Positions 43,124 to 51,213 of a stretch of 64,000 nucleotides of DNA are shown in pieces. Origin of the DNA: Alphaproteobacteria bacterium (GTDB taxonomy: Bacteria > Myxococcota_A > UBA796 > CAJQPC01); assembly GCA_020632795.1 (NCBI GenBank), contig JACKEV010000012.1, forward strand, positions 1 to 64,000. The letters run 5' to 3'. Positions within the stretch are counted from its first letter, which is position 1, and each line of letters begins with the position of its first letter. The notes under the pieces were generated by a model. The model had not been told where the DNA came from, did not search any database, and was given only the letters and a program-made list of their open reading frames with translations. The position numbers were made by a program, and so were the translations under genes.

Positions 43124-45271
43124 TCAGTCCAACACCTCCACCTCATCCCGGCTCACCCGGCGGATCAACGCCCGCAGCGGGTCGGCGGTGTACGGATCCT
43201 CCCGGTAGACGTCCAGGATCTGCCCGGCGAGGTCCTTCGCGCGGCGGAAGCCCGAGATGAGCTGGCCGGAGATGTCGGAGGGGCTGGTGTAGAGGAGCTG
43301 CAGCTCGGCGAGCGACGAGCCCAGCGACCAGCGCTGGCCGAACAGGATCATCGCCGGGTCCCAGGTGGTCTCCAGGCCGGTGATGGCCTCCGCGCCCAGC
43401 ACGGGCTGGCTCTGACGGAGCTGATCGACCTGGGCCGCCACCCGACGCACGAGGCCCGAGGGCCGGCTGCGGAGCTGCACGCCCTTGGCCAGGCGGTTGG
43501 TCATGCCGCACAGCACCCCGAAGAGCAGGTGCGCGTCCCACTCGGCGATGAGCCCGCTCAGCACCAGCTCGGTCGCGAAGATCTCCTCGATGCGCAGGTG
43601 GCGGAGCACCCGGGCCCCGGAGAGCAGCTGGTCCTCGTCGTCGAGGTAGCCGATGGAGACCAGGAAGGCGCGGCGCTCCTCGAAGTCCCGCCAGGCGCGG
43701 TCCTCGCCGACCGACAGGGAGCGGCGGGCCTTCCGCAGCTCCTTGGACTTACGGTGTAAGGCGCTGCCCCGCTTGCGGCGCTCGCCGGCCTCCTCCAGCG
43801 TGGCGATCTCCTCCTCCAGCACCTCGACCTGGCCGTGCAGGGAGGCGGACCGGTGGCGCATGCGCCAGGCCAGGAAGGAGCGCTCCACGATCTCGCGCAC
43901 CTTGGCGCGAGGGTGCTGGTCGAGCAGGCAGACCACCGAGTTGAACGACAGGTTGAACGAGGAATCCACCCGCTCGGGCTGGCCGCGCAGGTAGGCCTCC
44001 AGGTGCTCGTGGAACCGGAGGTAGTCGGGGAAGTCCAGCCGCACCACCGCGTAGCCCTGGTCGTCCATACCCCGGCGCCCGGCCCGGCCCGCCTTCTGCA
44101 TGAACTGCCGCACGGTGAGGGGGTTGAGCCCCTGGCCGTCGTACTTGAGCACGCCGTCCAGCACCACGGTGCGGGCGGGCATGTTGATGCCCAGGGCGAA
44201 GGTGGAGGTGGTGTAGAGCACCGCGATGAGCTTCTGCTCGTACAGCTCCTCGACCAGGGCCTTGAGCTGGACGTGCAGCCCGGCGTGGTGGAAGGCGATG
44301 CCCTTGCGGTAGAGCTGCTCGAGGTCCTCGTCGATGACCTCGGCGCCGTGGGCGGCGACGGCCTCGTCGATGCGGTCCTGGAGGGTCCCCCGGCGGTCGG
44401 GGGGCAGCAGGCAGCTGTGCACCCGGCGCCCCAGGCCTCGGGCGAACTGCTCGGCCAGGCGCCGGGAGAACACGAAGTACAGGTACGGCGCCATCTCGGG
44501 GCCGAGGGCGTTGAAGAGGTCGGTGTGGCGGGTGATCCGGGGGCCGTCTTCGCGCTGTTGCCGACGCCCTCGGCCTCCGCGCTGGCTCCGGCCGCTGCGC
44601 TTGAGGGCGGCGTTGCGGCGCTTCTCGTCGCGCTGCCAGCGCTTGAAGGCGCGGTCGTAGGCGGCGGGGGTGACGATGCCAAGCTGGTGGTTGGCGAACA
44701 GGATCTCCAGGGGCACCGCGCGCTGGCGCTCCTCGACGACGTGGACCGGCTCGCCGCGCACGTCGCTGAGCCAGGCGGCGAACTCCTCCAGGTTGGAGAG
44801 GGTGGCCGAGAGCCCCAGGATGCGCACCCGGGGGGGCAGGTAGATGAGGACCTCCTCCCACACCGTGCCGCGCTCGCGGTCGTCCAGGAAGTGGATCTCG
44901 TCGAGGATCACCGCCTCCAGGTCGGCGGTGGTGGCGTCCGAGTCCTCGTCCAGCAGCATGTTCCGCAGGATCTCGGTGGTCATCACCAGGCAGGGGGCGT
45001 CGCGGCGGATGACCAGGTCTCCGGTGACCAGGCCCACCTTGTCCTCGCCATGCAGGCGGGTGTAGTCGCGAAACTTCTGGTTGGAGAGGGCCTTCACCGG
45101 GGCGGTGTAGATGACCCGGCGGCCGGCCTCCAGGGCGCGCTGGACGACCTGATCGGCGACGATGGTCTTGCCCGTGCCGGTGGGGGCGGAGACGAGGACG
45201 CTGTGCCCGTCGCGGATCAGCTCGATCGCGCGGACCTGGAAGGGGTCAAGCGTGAAACCATGTAAGCGCAT
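43124..45271 (-). CDS. Ski2-like DEAD/DEAH-box helicase
   Basis: The 715-residue protein starts at ATG 45271 (a GTG one codon earlier is possible). It has Walker A APTGTGKT (~residues 30-36), DEIH box in LDEIHFLDD, SAT motif GLSATLSN and motif VI QKAGRAGRRGMD. The C-terminal third is helical (rRNA-processing-helicase-like). An arginine-rich insert lies between the two RecA domains (SGRSQRGGRGRRQQR). Relatives include Mtr4/Ski2-type RNA helicases and bacterial DUF3516-type helicases. RNA turnover is the likely role, inferred from family only. Confidence 0.9.
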   Translation of the reverse strand: MRLHGFTLDPFQVRAIELIRDGHSVLVSAPTGTGKTIVADQVVQRALEAGRRVIYTAPVKALSNQKFRDYTRLHGEDKVGLVTGDLVIRRDAPCLVMTTEILRNMLLDEDSDATTADLEAVILDEIHFLDDRERGTVWEEVLIYLPPRVRILGLSATLSNLEEFAAWLSDVRGEPVHVVEERQRAVPLEILFANHQLGIVTPAAYDRAFKRWQRDEKRRNAALKRSGRSQRGGRGRRQQREDGPRITRHTDLFNALGPEMAPYLYFVFSRRLAEQFARGLGRRVHSCLLPPDRRGTLQDRIDEAVAAHGAEVIDEDLEQLYRKGIAFHHAGLHVQLKALVEELYEQKLIAVLYTTSTFALGINMPARTVVLDGVLKYDGQGLNPLTVRQFMQKAGRAGRRGMDDQGYAVVRLDFPDYLRFHEHLEAYLRGQPERVDSSFNLSFNSVVCLLDQHPRAKVREIVERSFLAWRMRHRSASLHGQVEVLEEEIATLEEAGERRKRGSALHRKSKELRKARRSLSVGEDRAWRDFEERRAFLVSIGYLDDEDQLLSGARVLRHLRIEEIFATELVLSGLIAEWDAHLLFGVLCGMTNRLAKGVQLRSRPSGLVRRVAAQVDQLRQSQPVLGAEAITGLETTWDPAMILFGQRWSLGSSLAELQLLYTSPSDISGQLISGFRRAKDLAGQILDVYREDPYTADPLRALIRRVSRDEVEVLD

Positions 45272-45322
45272 CACCGACTGATAGCCGGTACAGAGTTACG
45301 TGGCGACGGCACCGGAGCGTCC

Positions 45323-46663
45323 ATGACCCACCTGCTGGTTTCCTTCCTGCTCTCCCCCGGGCTGGCCTCCGCGCAGGAGACCGAGCCCGACGAGCAGGCC
45401 GAGACCTCGTCCGCACCGGAGCCTCTGGAGCACCGGCTGGTGGAGGCGGAGCGGCGCCTGGCCGAAGCGGAGCGCCGCGCGGCCGAGGCGGAGCGGGCGC
45501 AGTTGGAGGCGGAGAAGCGGCTCCTGGAGGCGGAGAACGCCCAGCTCAAGGCGGCGCTGGAGGCCCGGGCGGTCGCCGCGCCCCTGCCCGAGCCTTCGGC
45601 GGCGCCCGCGCCTGCGCCCGCGCCCGCGCCGCCGCCCGCCGCGGGCCTGGCCCCGGTGGTCACCGTCGGCGGTGAGGTCCACGTCAACCTCATCGCGGCC
45701 CGCCTCGACAACCTCCACCCCGACGTCCCCGAGGACCCCTCGCTGAGCTTCCGGATCAACCGGGGCTTCCTGTGGTGGGACACCGAGCTGGCCGAGGGCC
45801 TCCACGCCTACACCCGGATCGACATCCGCCAGGACTTCAGCACCTGGGAGTACGCCTTCGAGGACGGGCTGGGCGAGGCGCTGACCCTCTCCATCCCCCG
45901 CGAGAGCACCACCTGGCAGCTCCGCCTCCAGGAGGCCTGGGTCCGGTGGGACACCGCCCGGCTGGGGACCGTGCGGGTGGGCCTGGGCAACAAGCGCTTC
46001 GGCGTCCGGGACTGGTACGACAGCAAGTCCGCCTACTTCATGGGCGGCCCCCCGCCGGGCTTCTTCGAGCCCGAGCGGCGCTACGGGGTGGTCCCGCCCA
46101 AGGTGCTCGGCGTGTCCTGGGAGCGCGGCTTCGGCGACCTCGTGGACGTGGTGGTCCAGGTCACCAACACCGCCGGCCACACCGCCGAGGAGCTGCGCGT
46201 CGGCAAGGACGTGGTCGGCCGCGTGCAGCTCACCCCCATCGACGGGCTGCTGGCCTCGGGCAGCGTGCTGTACGGGCCGCGGGGGGACGAGGGGTCGCAG
46301 CTCGCCTGGGCGGCAGCGGTCCACTACGGCCCGGGGCGCACCCGCGGCGTGGTCGAGGTCATCGGCAACCGGGTGGGGGACACCCGCCAGGCCATCGGCA
46401 TGCTCACCGCCGCCCACGACCTGCCTCTGGGGGCCGAGCGCCTGGACCACATCACGTTCCTGGGGCGCGCGATGGGCATCGACCCGGACAACGCCGCCGA
46501 GCAGGACATGGAGGCCGCGCTGGCCGCCGCCGTGGACCTCTACTGGGCCACCCGGCCCAAGGCCGAGCTGCTGACCGGGCTGTTCTACGAGAGCACCCTG
46601 CCCCAGGATCTCACCCAGGCCATCCAGCACAACGCCACGCTGCAGATGGTGGTGCGCTTCTGA
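45323..46663 (+). CDS. Outer-membrane porin of the phosphate-selective (OprO/OprP) type with coiled-coil N-terminus
   Basis: The 446-residue protein starts at ATG 45323 after GGAG. A signal ends near LASAQ. Residues ~30-85 form a regular coiled coil (EAERRLAEAERRAAEAER), then a Pro/Ala linker. The rest is a beta-barrel ending in the outer-membrane signature LQMVVRF with terminal Phe. Strands such as YTRIDIRQDFSTWEYAF and GLGNKRFGVRDWYDSKSAYF resemble OprO/P-type porins. The coiled coil may trimerise the protein or reach the peptidoglycan. The pst operon lies one gene upstream, but no Pho box was seen here. Confidence 0.8.
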   Translation: MTHLLVSFLLSPGLASAQETEPDEQAETSSAPEPLEHRLVEAERRLAEAERRAAEAERAQLEAEKRLLEAENAQLKAALEARAVAAPLPEPSAAPAPAPAPAPPPAAGLAPVVTVGGEVHVNLIAARLDNLHPDVPEDPSLSFRINRGFLWWDTELAEGLHAYTRIDIRQDFSTWEYAFEDGLGEALTLSIPRESTTWQLRLQEAWVRWDTARLGTVRVGLGNKRFGVRDWYDSKSAYFMGGPPPGFFEPERRYGVVPPKVLGVSWERGFGDLVDVVVQVTNTAGHTAEELRVGKDVVGRVQLTPIDGLLASGSVLYGPRGDEGSQLAWAAAVHYGPGRTRGVVEVIGNRVGDTRQAIGMLTAAHDLPLGAERLDHITFLGRAMGIDPDNAAEQDMEAALAAAVDLYWATRPKAELLTGLFYESTLPQDLTQAIQHNATLQMVVRF

Positions 46664-46848
46664 TGCGCAGCCTCTCGCCGAAGGTGCGGGCGATGGTGGG
46701 CGTGATGACCATCACGGTCTACGCCGTGGTCTGCGCGACCGCCCTCGGGAACGACAGCCCGATCCTGGCGGTGATCTTCGGCGCCCTCGCGGCCTTGCGG
46801 CTCGTCCTGCTCATCCGGCAGTGGCCGCGCGACGAGGCGCCTGAGTAG
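46663..46848 (+). CDS. Small two-helix membrane protein
   Basis: The 61-residue protein starts at ATG 46663, sharing one base with the porin stop (TGATG). It has two hydrophobic helices (VRAMVGVMTITVYAVVCATAL and ILAVIFGALAALRLVLLI) and a charged tail. No family is recognised. The overlap with the porin suggests joint expression. Its stop is only a few bases before the tRNA genes on the opposite strand. Confidence 0.65.
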   Translation: MRSLSPKVRAMVGVMTITVYAVVCATALGNDSPILAVIFGALAALRLVLLIRQWPRDEAPE

Positions 46849-46850
46849 AG

Positions 46851-46923
46851 CACTCCCAAGGGGATTCGAACCCCTGTCTCCGCCGTGAGAGGGCGGTGTC
46901 CTGGGCCTCTAGACGATGGGAGC
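46851..46923 (-). tRNA. tRNA-Glu (CTC), CCA not encoded
   Basis: The cloverleaf is complete on the minus strand. The acceptor stem is GCTCCCA/TGGGAGT with a G73 discriminator, and the anticodon loop CTCTCAC gives anticodon CTC. The body is identical to the copy at 46940-47015, but the bases after position 73 read CTC, so CCA must be added enzymatically. Confidence 0.93.
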
Positions 46924-46939
46924 AGGACTCAGCAAGGTA

Positions 46940-47015
46940 TGGCACTCCCAAGGGGATTCGAACCCCTGTCTCCGCCGTGAGAGGGCGGTGTCCTGGGCCT
47001 CTAGACGATGGGAGC
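46940..47015 (-). tRNA. tRNA-Glu (CTC), CCA encoded
   Basis: Same sequence as the neighbouring tRNA-Glu (anticodon CTC), but here the 3' CCA is encoded (complement of 46940-46942). It lies 16 bp from the other copy and 18 bp from tRNA-Gln, so the three are probably one transcript. Confidence 0.95.
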
Positions 47016-47033
47016 AGCTCTGCAAAGAGGAGG

Positions 47034-47109
47034 TGGTTGGGGCGCCAGGACTCGAACCTGGAACCTTCGGGGCCAGAACCCGACGTCTTGCCAATTCGAC
47101 CACGCCCCA
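47034..47109 (-). tRNA. tRNA-Gln (CTG)
   Basis: The acceptor stem TGGGGCG pairs with CGCCCCA, followed by A73 and an encoded CCA. The anticodon loop TTCTGGC gives anticodon CTG. It is the first gene of the three-tRNA cluster and starts 38 bp after the ArsR-like gene on the same strand. Confidence 0.95.
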
Positions 47110-47146
47110 ACAGGCCCCTGGCATGTATCGCCAGCCGCTGGGGGTG

Positions 47147-47506
47147 TCAAGGCTCCTCGGCGGACCAGATGGTGCGGGCGTGCTCCACCGAGGCACGGAT
47201 CTCCTCGGCCCGGATCAGCTCGGCTTCGATGAAGTCCAGACCGGTGAGCAGCCACTGGGCGAGCTGGGGGTTGGCCAGGTGGTAGTAGACGTGCCGACCG
47301 TCGCGACGATCGACCACGAGGTGGTGGGAGCGCAGCAGCGAGAGGTGCTGGGAGACCCGGGAGTGCCGGACACCGAGGGCCTCGGCGAGGGCGTTGACGT
47401 CGCGCTCCTCGTGGCGCAGCTCCTCGATGATGCGGACGCGGTGGGGGTGGGAGAGGACGCCCAGCAGGGAGGCGAGCTGCTCGGTGGCGATGATTCGGAC
47501 GGCCAT
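47147..47506 (-). CDS. ArsR-family winged-helix repressor
   Basis: About 119 residues from ATG 47506; an in-frame ATG at 47542 would overlap the preceding lipoprotein gene. The helix-turn-helix (VNALAEALGVRHSRVSQHLSLLRSH) and the wing (VVDRRDGRHVYYHL) match ArsR/SmtB proteins. There is no cysteine at all, so the classical metal-sensing CVC site is absent and the signal must be something else. It follows the lipoprotein gene with a 13-bp gap and precedes the tRNA cluster. Confidence 0.88.
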   Translation of the reverse strand: MAVRIIATEQLASLLGVLSHPHRVRIIEELRHEERDVNALAEALGVRHSRVSQHLSLLRSHHLVVDRRDGRHVYYHLANPQLAQWLLTGLDFIEAELIRAEEIRASVEHARTIWSAEEP

Positions 47507-47519
47507 TGGATCTTGCGGG

Positions 47520-48020
47520 TCAGGGTTCAGGGAACTGGTCAAGCCGCACTCCGTAGGGCGACAGCAGCGCGTTGGCCTGCTGGAAGTAGCGCTCCTCGGT
47601 GAGCTTGGCCTCCACGTTTCTCTGTCGGGCGGTGCGGAAGGCGTCGGCGTCGCCTGCGCGGTAGGCGGCGTGCATCTGTCGGTAGGCTTCGGCGCGCTCG
47701 GTCCACGCCTCGACCAGCTCCTGGTGGACGGTCTGCAGCTGGGGCGCGGTGGGCTCGATCGCGCGCGCCTCGGCCTTGAGGGCGTCGGCCATGGGGATGA
47801 TGCGGCGCTCGTAGCGGTCGAGGACAGCGTCGCCGTCCATCTCCTCCTTGCGGACCTTCGCGGCGATCTCCAGGAACTGCTGGGCCAGCTCCATGTTCTG
47901 GGCGAGCGCAGGCGCCATCTGCGAATGATACCAGGGCGCGTCGTCCGAGAGGGGATCGCCGCCGCAGGCGACCAGCGAGGCAGCCAGGGCCAACGCGCTG
48001 ATTCGGTGGAGGGGGGTCAT
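47520..48020 (-). CDS. Small helical lipoprotein of unknown function
   Basis: The 166-residue protein starts at ATG 48020 after GGAG. The signal ends in the lipobox SLVAC. The mature protein is almost entirely alpha-helical, of four-helix-bundle character, with no cysteine after the lipidation site and no heme or metal motif. It is co-oriented with the ArsR-like gene 13 bp downstream. The upstream gap of ~100 bp separates it from the divergent radical-SAM-like gene. Confidence 0.75.
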   Translation of the reverse strand: MTPLHRISALALAASLVACGGDPLSDDAPWYHSQMAPALAQNMELAQQFLEIAAKVRKEEMDGDAVLDRYERRIIPMADALKAEARAIEPTAPQLQTVHQELVEAWTERAEAYRQMHAAYRAGDADAFRTARQRNVEAKLTEERYFQQANALLSPYGVRLDQFPEP

Positions 48021-48126
48021 GGGGTGCGCTCCAGGAGGAGTGGTCGGCGTCGAGGACGTGGGATTATGACCTACCCTGGTCTCACGCGCTGTCCACTCCG
48101 GCCAGCGACGCGGCCGCGAGGACCCC

Positions 48127-49050
48127 ATGAAGCGGTTGGAGCAGCTCCTGATCCGCAGCCGCGCGGCGGCCCGGTCGGCCCGCACCCGGCTCCCTGGCGC
48201 CGCCGCGGCGATGCGCCCCTCCCGGCTCGTGCTTCGCCTGAACGACCTGCGGCTGGCCCCCGGGCTCGTGCGCGCCACCGGCGAGCCGATGGGCGCCGCG
48301 GAGTGGCAGTCGGTGATCGTGCGCTTCATCCAGTGGCTCGGCCCCGTTCGGGTGACGATCGCCGGGGGCGAGCCGGCGCGCAGCCCGCTGTTGGACGAGC
48401 TGGTGCGTTTCGCCAACCGCCTGGAGTGCCCGACGCACCTGGTCACCGGCGGCGGCATCGACCCCGCCCGCGCCGAGCTGCTGGTGGACCGGGGCCTCGG
48501 GGCGGTCACGATCCTGGTCGGCGGGGTGGACGAGGGCACCCACCGCGCGGCCGTGGGCAGCACCCTGGCCGACGCCACCGGCTCCCTGGACGCCCTGCGC
48601 GACGCCCGCGCGCGCCGCGGTCGGCCCCTGGGGCTGTACGTCGGGGTGCCGCTGACCGCCGAGAACGTGGCCTCGGTGGGGGCGGTGGGCGGCTGGGCCC
48701 GCCAGGCCGGCGCCGACGGCGTGCTCGCCACGCTGCCGCTGGGGGAGGAGGTGCCCCCGGGCGCGGCCGAGGCCGTCGCGGCGCTGGGGCGGGACAACCT
48801 CACCCCGGAGCACCTCAAGGCCTGGCTGGAGGGCCGCCAGGTGCGGGTCCGGGGTGGCCTCCGCGCCGAGATCCTCAGCGACGGCACGCTCCTGGTGTCC
48901 TCCCACGTCGCCCCGCTGGGGGACGTGCGCCGTGGCGACATCCCGGCGATCTGGGCCGCGGCGGACGAGCCTCTGCGGGCCGTGCTGGCCCACCCCCGCC
49001 CCTGGGATGAGGTCGAGCTGGTGCCCCGCGCGCTGGTCTCGTCCCGCTGA
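48127..49050 (+). CDS. Radical-SAM-like protein lacking all cluster cysteines
   Basis: The 307-residue protein starts at ATG 48127. The middle has the radical-SAM strand pattern VRVTIAGGEPARSPLLDELV, including the GGEP motif that binds the methionine of SAM, and a later TGGG strand. The C-terminal part (RAEILSDGTLLVSSHVAPLG, DIPAIWAA) resembles the SPASM region. Yet the CxxxCxxC segment expected near residue 38 is replaced by NDLRLAPGLV, and the only cysteine in the chain is in NRLECPTH. It should therefore not bind the 4Fe-4S cluster. It may be a structural or regulatory relative, and it precedes yceD. Confidence 0.75.
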   Translation: MKRLEQLLIRSRAAARSARTRLPGAAAAMRPSRLVLRLNDLRLAPGLVRATGEPMGAAEWQSVIVRFIQWLGPVRVTIAGGEPARSPLLDELVRFANRLECPTHLVTGGGIDPARAELLVDRGLGAVTILVGGVDEGTHRAAVGSTLADATGSLDALRDARARRGRPLGLYVGVPLTAENVASVGAVGGWARQAGADGVLATLPLGEEVPPGAAEAVAALGRDNLTPEHLKAWLEGRQVRVRGGLRAEILSDGTLLVSSHVAPLGDVRRGDIPAIWAAADEPLRAVLAHPRPWDEVELVPRALVSSR

Positions 49051-49106
49051 GCTTGCCGAGGGCCGCCGGGTCCGATAGAAGCGGGGCTTTCCGGAGCGCA
49101 GCGGCC

Positions 49107-49628
49107 GTGCAGCTTTCCGTTGACCAGATCCCCGCTGAAGGCGTGGACCTCTCCTTGCACGACGCCCCCCCCTGGGCCGTCGACGCGGCGAGCGAGGGCC
49201 TCTCGGGGCAGGTGCAGCACCTCACCGGGCACCTCCACGTCACCCGCGTGGAGGACCTCGTCCGCGTGCGGGGCGAGCTGTCCGCCCGGGCCAGCCGCTC
49301 CTGCGATCGCTGCGGCGAGGACGGCGAGCTGACCATCGGCGGGCCGGTGGAGCTGGACTATGTGCCCTCCAGCGGCCTCACCGACGGGGTCCACGACCTC
49401 CAGGCCGCCGAGCTGGATCTGGGCTTCTACGACGGCGGCGTGCTCGATCTGGTCGCTGTGGTCCAGGAGCACTTTGCGCTCGCCCTGCCGTTCAGGTTAG
49501 CTTGCGATGTCCCCGGCTTCGTGTTGGCGGACGGGCAGCCCTGCACCTGGCAGGATCCCTCGGTGAAAGCTGACAAACCGATCGATCCCCGCTTCGCGGT
49601 GCTCCAGGGTCTCAAGCTCGACAACTGA
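49107..49628 (+). CDS. yceD: YceD/DUF177 family protein
   Basis: About 173 residues from GTG 49107 (GGAG ~10 bases upstream). The core RGELSARASRSCDRCGEDGE with its CxxC and the later LDLGFYDGG match DUF177/YceD, a family almost always found directly before rpmF. Its role is linked to 23S rRNA accumulation in plants and E. coli. Here rpmF follows after 47 bp. Confidence 0.88.
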   Translation: MQLSVDQIPAEGVDLSLHDAPPWAVDAASEGLSGQVQHLTGHLHVTRVEDLVRVRGELSARASRSCDRCGEDGELTIGGPVELDYVPSSGLTDGVHDLQAAELDLGFYDGGVLDLVAVVQEHFALALPFRLACDVPGFVLADGQPCTWQDPSVKADKPIDPRFAVLQGLKLDN

Positions 49629-49675
49629 GCGCCCGTCGCCTCGCACACCGCATCCCCCCTTCACTGGAGTCTCCC

Positions 49676-49861
49676 GTGGCCGTCCCCAAGAAGCGCACCT
49701 CGAAGTCCCGCAAGCGGATGCGTCGCTCCCACCACCACATCCAGTACAGCGCTGCGGTGGTGGCCTGCCAGAACTGCGGCGAGCTGCACCTGCGCCATCA
49801 CATCTGCGAAGGCTGTGGTGTCTATCGCGGTCGCCAGGTGCTTGAGGTCGAGGAAGACTGA
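49676..49861 (+). CDS. rpmF: 50S ribosomal protein L32
   Basis: The 61-residue protein starts at GTG 49676 with MAVPKKRTSKSRKRMRR, the standard L32 opening. The zinc-binding CxxC pair (CQNCGELHLRHHICEGCG) is intact, so this is the zinc-containing form. It lies between yceD and plsX, the usual arrangement. Confidence 0.97.
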   Translation: MAVPKKRTSKSRKRMRRSHHHIQYSAAVVACQNCGELHLRHHICEGCGVYRGRQVLEVEED

Positions 49862-50871
49862 CCTCTCCGCCTGAAGCCACCGACCCGCCCCCGGTCGCCC
49901 TGGACGCGATGGGCGGGGACAACGCGCCGGACGCCATCGTGGCCGGCGCGCTCGCTGTTTCGAAGCGCACCTCCCTGCTCCTTGTGGGGCAGGAGGAGCG
50001 CGTCCGCCCGCTGCTGGGGGGGCAGGAGATCCCCCTCCTGCACGCGCCGGAGGTCGTCACGATGGACGACCCGGCGACCGCACCCCTCCGCAGCAAGCGC
50101 GCCTCTTCGATGCGGGTGGCGATGGAGCGCCTCGCGGCCGGCGAAGCCTCGGCCATGGTCACCTGCGGGCACTCGGGGGCGGCGCTGGCGACGGCGGTCC
50201 ATGTGCTGGGCTGCATGCCGGGGGTGGATCGCCCGGCGCTGGTCACCGTGGTCCCCCGGGCGGACGGCGGCGAGGCCGTGCTGCTGGACCTGGGCGCGAA
50301 CGTGGACTGCAAGGCGACCATGATCGCCCAGTTCGCCCTGATGGGGGAGGCCTACGCCCGCGCGGTGCTCGGCCAGGAGGCGCCCCGGGTGGGCCTGCTC
50401 TCCAACGGCGAGGAGCGCAGCAAGGGCAACGCGCTGGTGCGCGAGGCGCTGCCCCTGGTGGACGCCCTCCCGATCCGCTTCCACGGCCCGGTCGAGCCCA
50501 CCGACGCCCTGCGCGGGGTGGTGGACGTGCTCGTGTGCGACGGCTTCGTGGGCAACGTGATGCTCAAGACCGTCGAGGCCACCGTCGACGTCACCCTCTC
50601 GCTGCTGGCCCGCGAGATCGCCCTGCACCCCACCGAGCGGCTGGGGGCCTGGTCGCTCAAGGCGCCCCTGCGTCGCTTCCGAGGGCGCACCAGCGCGAGC
50701 GCCTATGGCGGCGCGCTCCTGCTGGGGGTCAACGGGGTGGTGGTGGTCGGCCACGGGCGCTCGGACGCCAGCGCGGTGGCCTCGGCGATTCGGGTGGCCC
50801 GGCGCTGCGTGCAGGGCGGCGTGGTCGACGCGGTGGGGCAGGCGATGGCGGCGCTGGGGGGCACTTCCTGA
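49858..50871 (+). CDS. plsX: Phosphate acyltransferase PlsX
   Basis: Makes acyl-phosphate from acyl-ACP for phospholipid synthesis. The frame contains VALDAMGGDNAP, the usual N-terminal strand, but no ATG/GTG/TTG lies before it. An ATG at 49909 would remove the strand. A CTG at 49858 overlaps the rpmF stop as CTGA and follows GAGGAAG with good spacing, so I start there (337 residues). Later motifs (TCGHSGAAL, DLGANVD, GLLSNGEERSKGN, CDGFVGNVMLK) are canonical. acpP follows 71 bp downstream. Confidence 0.93.
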   Translation: MTSPPEATDPPPVALDAMGGDNAPDAIVAGALAVSKRTSLLLVGQEERVRPLLGGQEIPLLHAPEVVTMDDPATAPLRSKRASSMRVAMERLAAGEASAMVTCGHSGAALATAVHVLGCMPGVDRPALVTVVPRADGGEAVLLDLGANVDCKATMIAQFALMGEAYARAVLGQEAPRVGLLSNGEERSKGNALVREALPLVDALPIRFHGPVEPTDALRGVVDVLVCDGFVGNVMLKTVEATVDVTLSLLAREIALHPTERLGAWSLKAPLRRFRGRTSASAYGGALLLGVNGVVVVGHGRSDASAVASAIRVARRCVQGGVVDAVGQAMAALGGTS

Positions 50872-50942
50872 CCCTCCAGGTTGCCGATGGGACGGGCGCC
50901 AATATATTGAGCGCTCCCAGGAATCCGTCCAGGAGTGTGAAC

Positions 50943-51188
50943 GTGAGCAACAACGACGTGGTCGGAAAGGTCATCGACCTCATCGCCGAGTCGCTCGGCA
51001 CCGAGGCCGACCAGCTCAAGCCCGAGGCGTCCTTCATCGACGATCTCGGCGCGGACTCCCTCGACATCGTCGAGCTGGTCATGGCGATCGAGAAGGAGTT
51101 CGAGCTGGAGATCCCGGACGAAGACGCCGAGAAGATCCTCACCGTCCAGGACGCGATCGACTACATCAACGACCGGGCGGGCGGCTGA
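50943..51188 (+). CDS. acpP: Acyl carrier protein
   Basis: The 81-residue protein starts at GTG 50943 after AGGAG. The phosphopantetheine attachment site is Ser39 in LGADSLDIVEL. The chain is acidic and of normal length. It carries acyl chains for fatty acid and phospholipid synthesis. It lies between plsX and fabF; fabH, fabD and fabG, which often sit between plsX and acpP, are absent here. Confidence 0.97.
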   Translation: MSNNDVVGKVIDLIAESLGTEADQLKPEASFIDDLGADSLDIVELVMAIEKEFELEIPDEDAEKILTVQDAIDYINDRAGG

Positions 51189-51213
51189 GCCCTCGCCCCG
51201 CCGGAGGCCGCAG

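Noticed and set aside
43116..43133. GTTGG/CCAAC stem between phoU and the helicase gene as a two-way terminator
   Set aside because: Only 5 bp of stem with an 8-base loop and no T tract on either strand.
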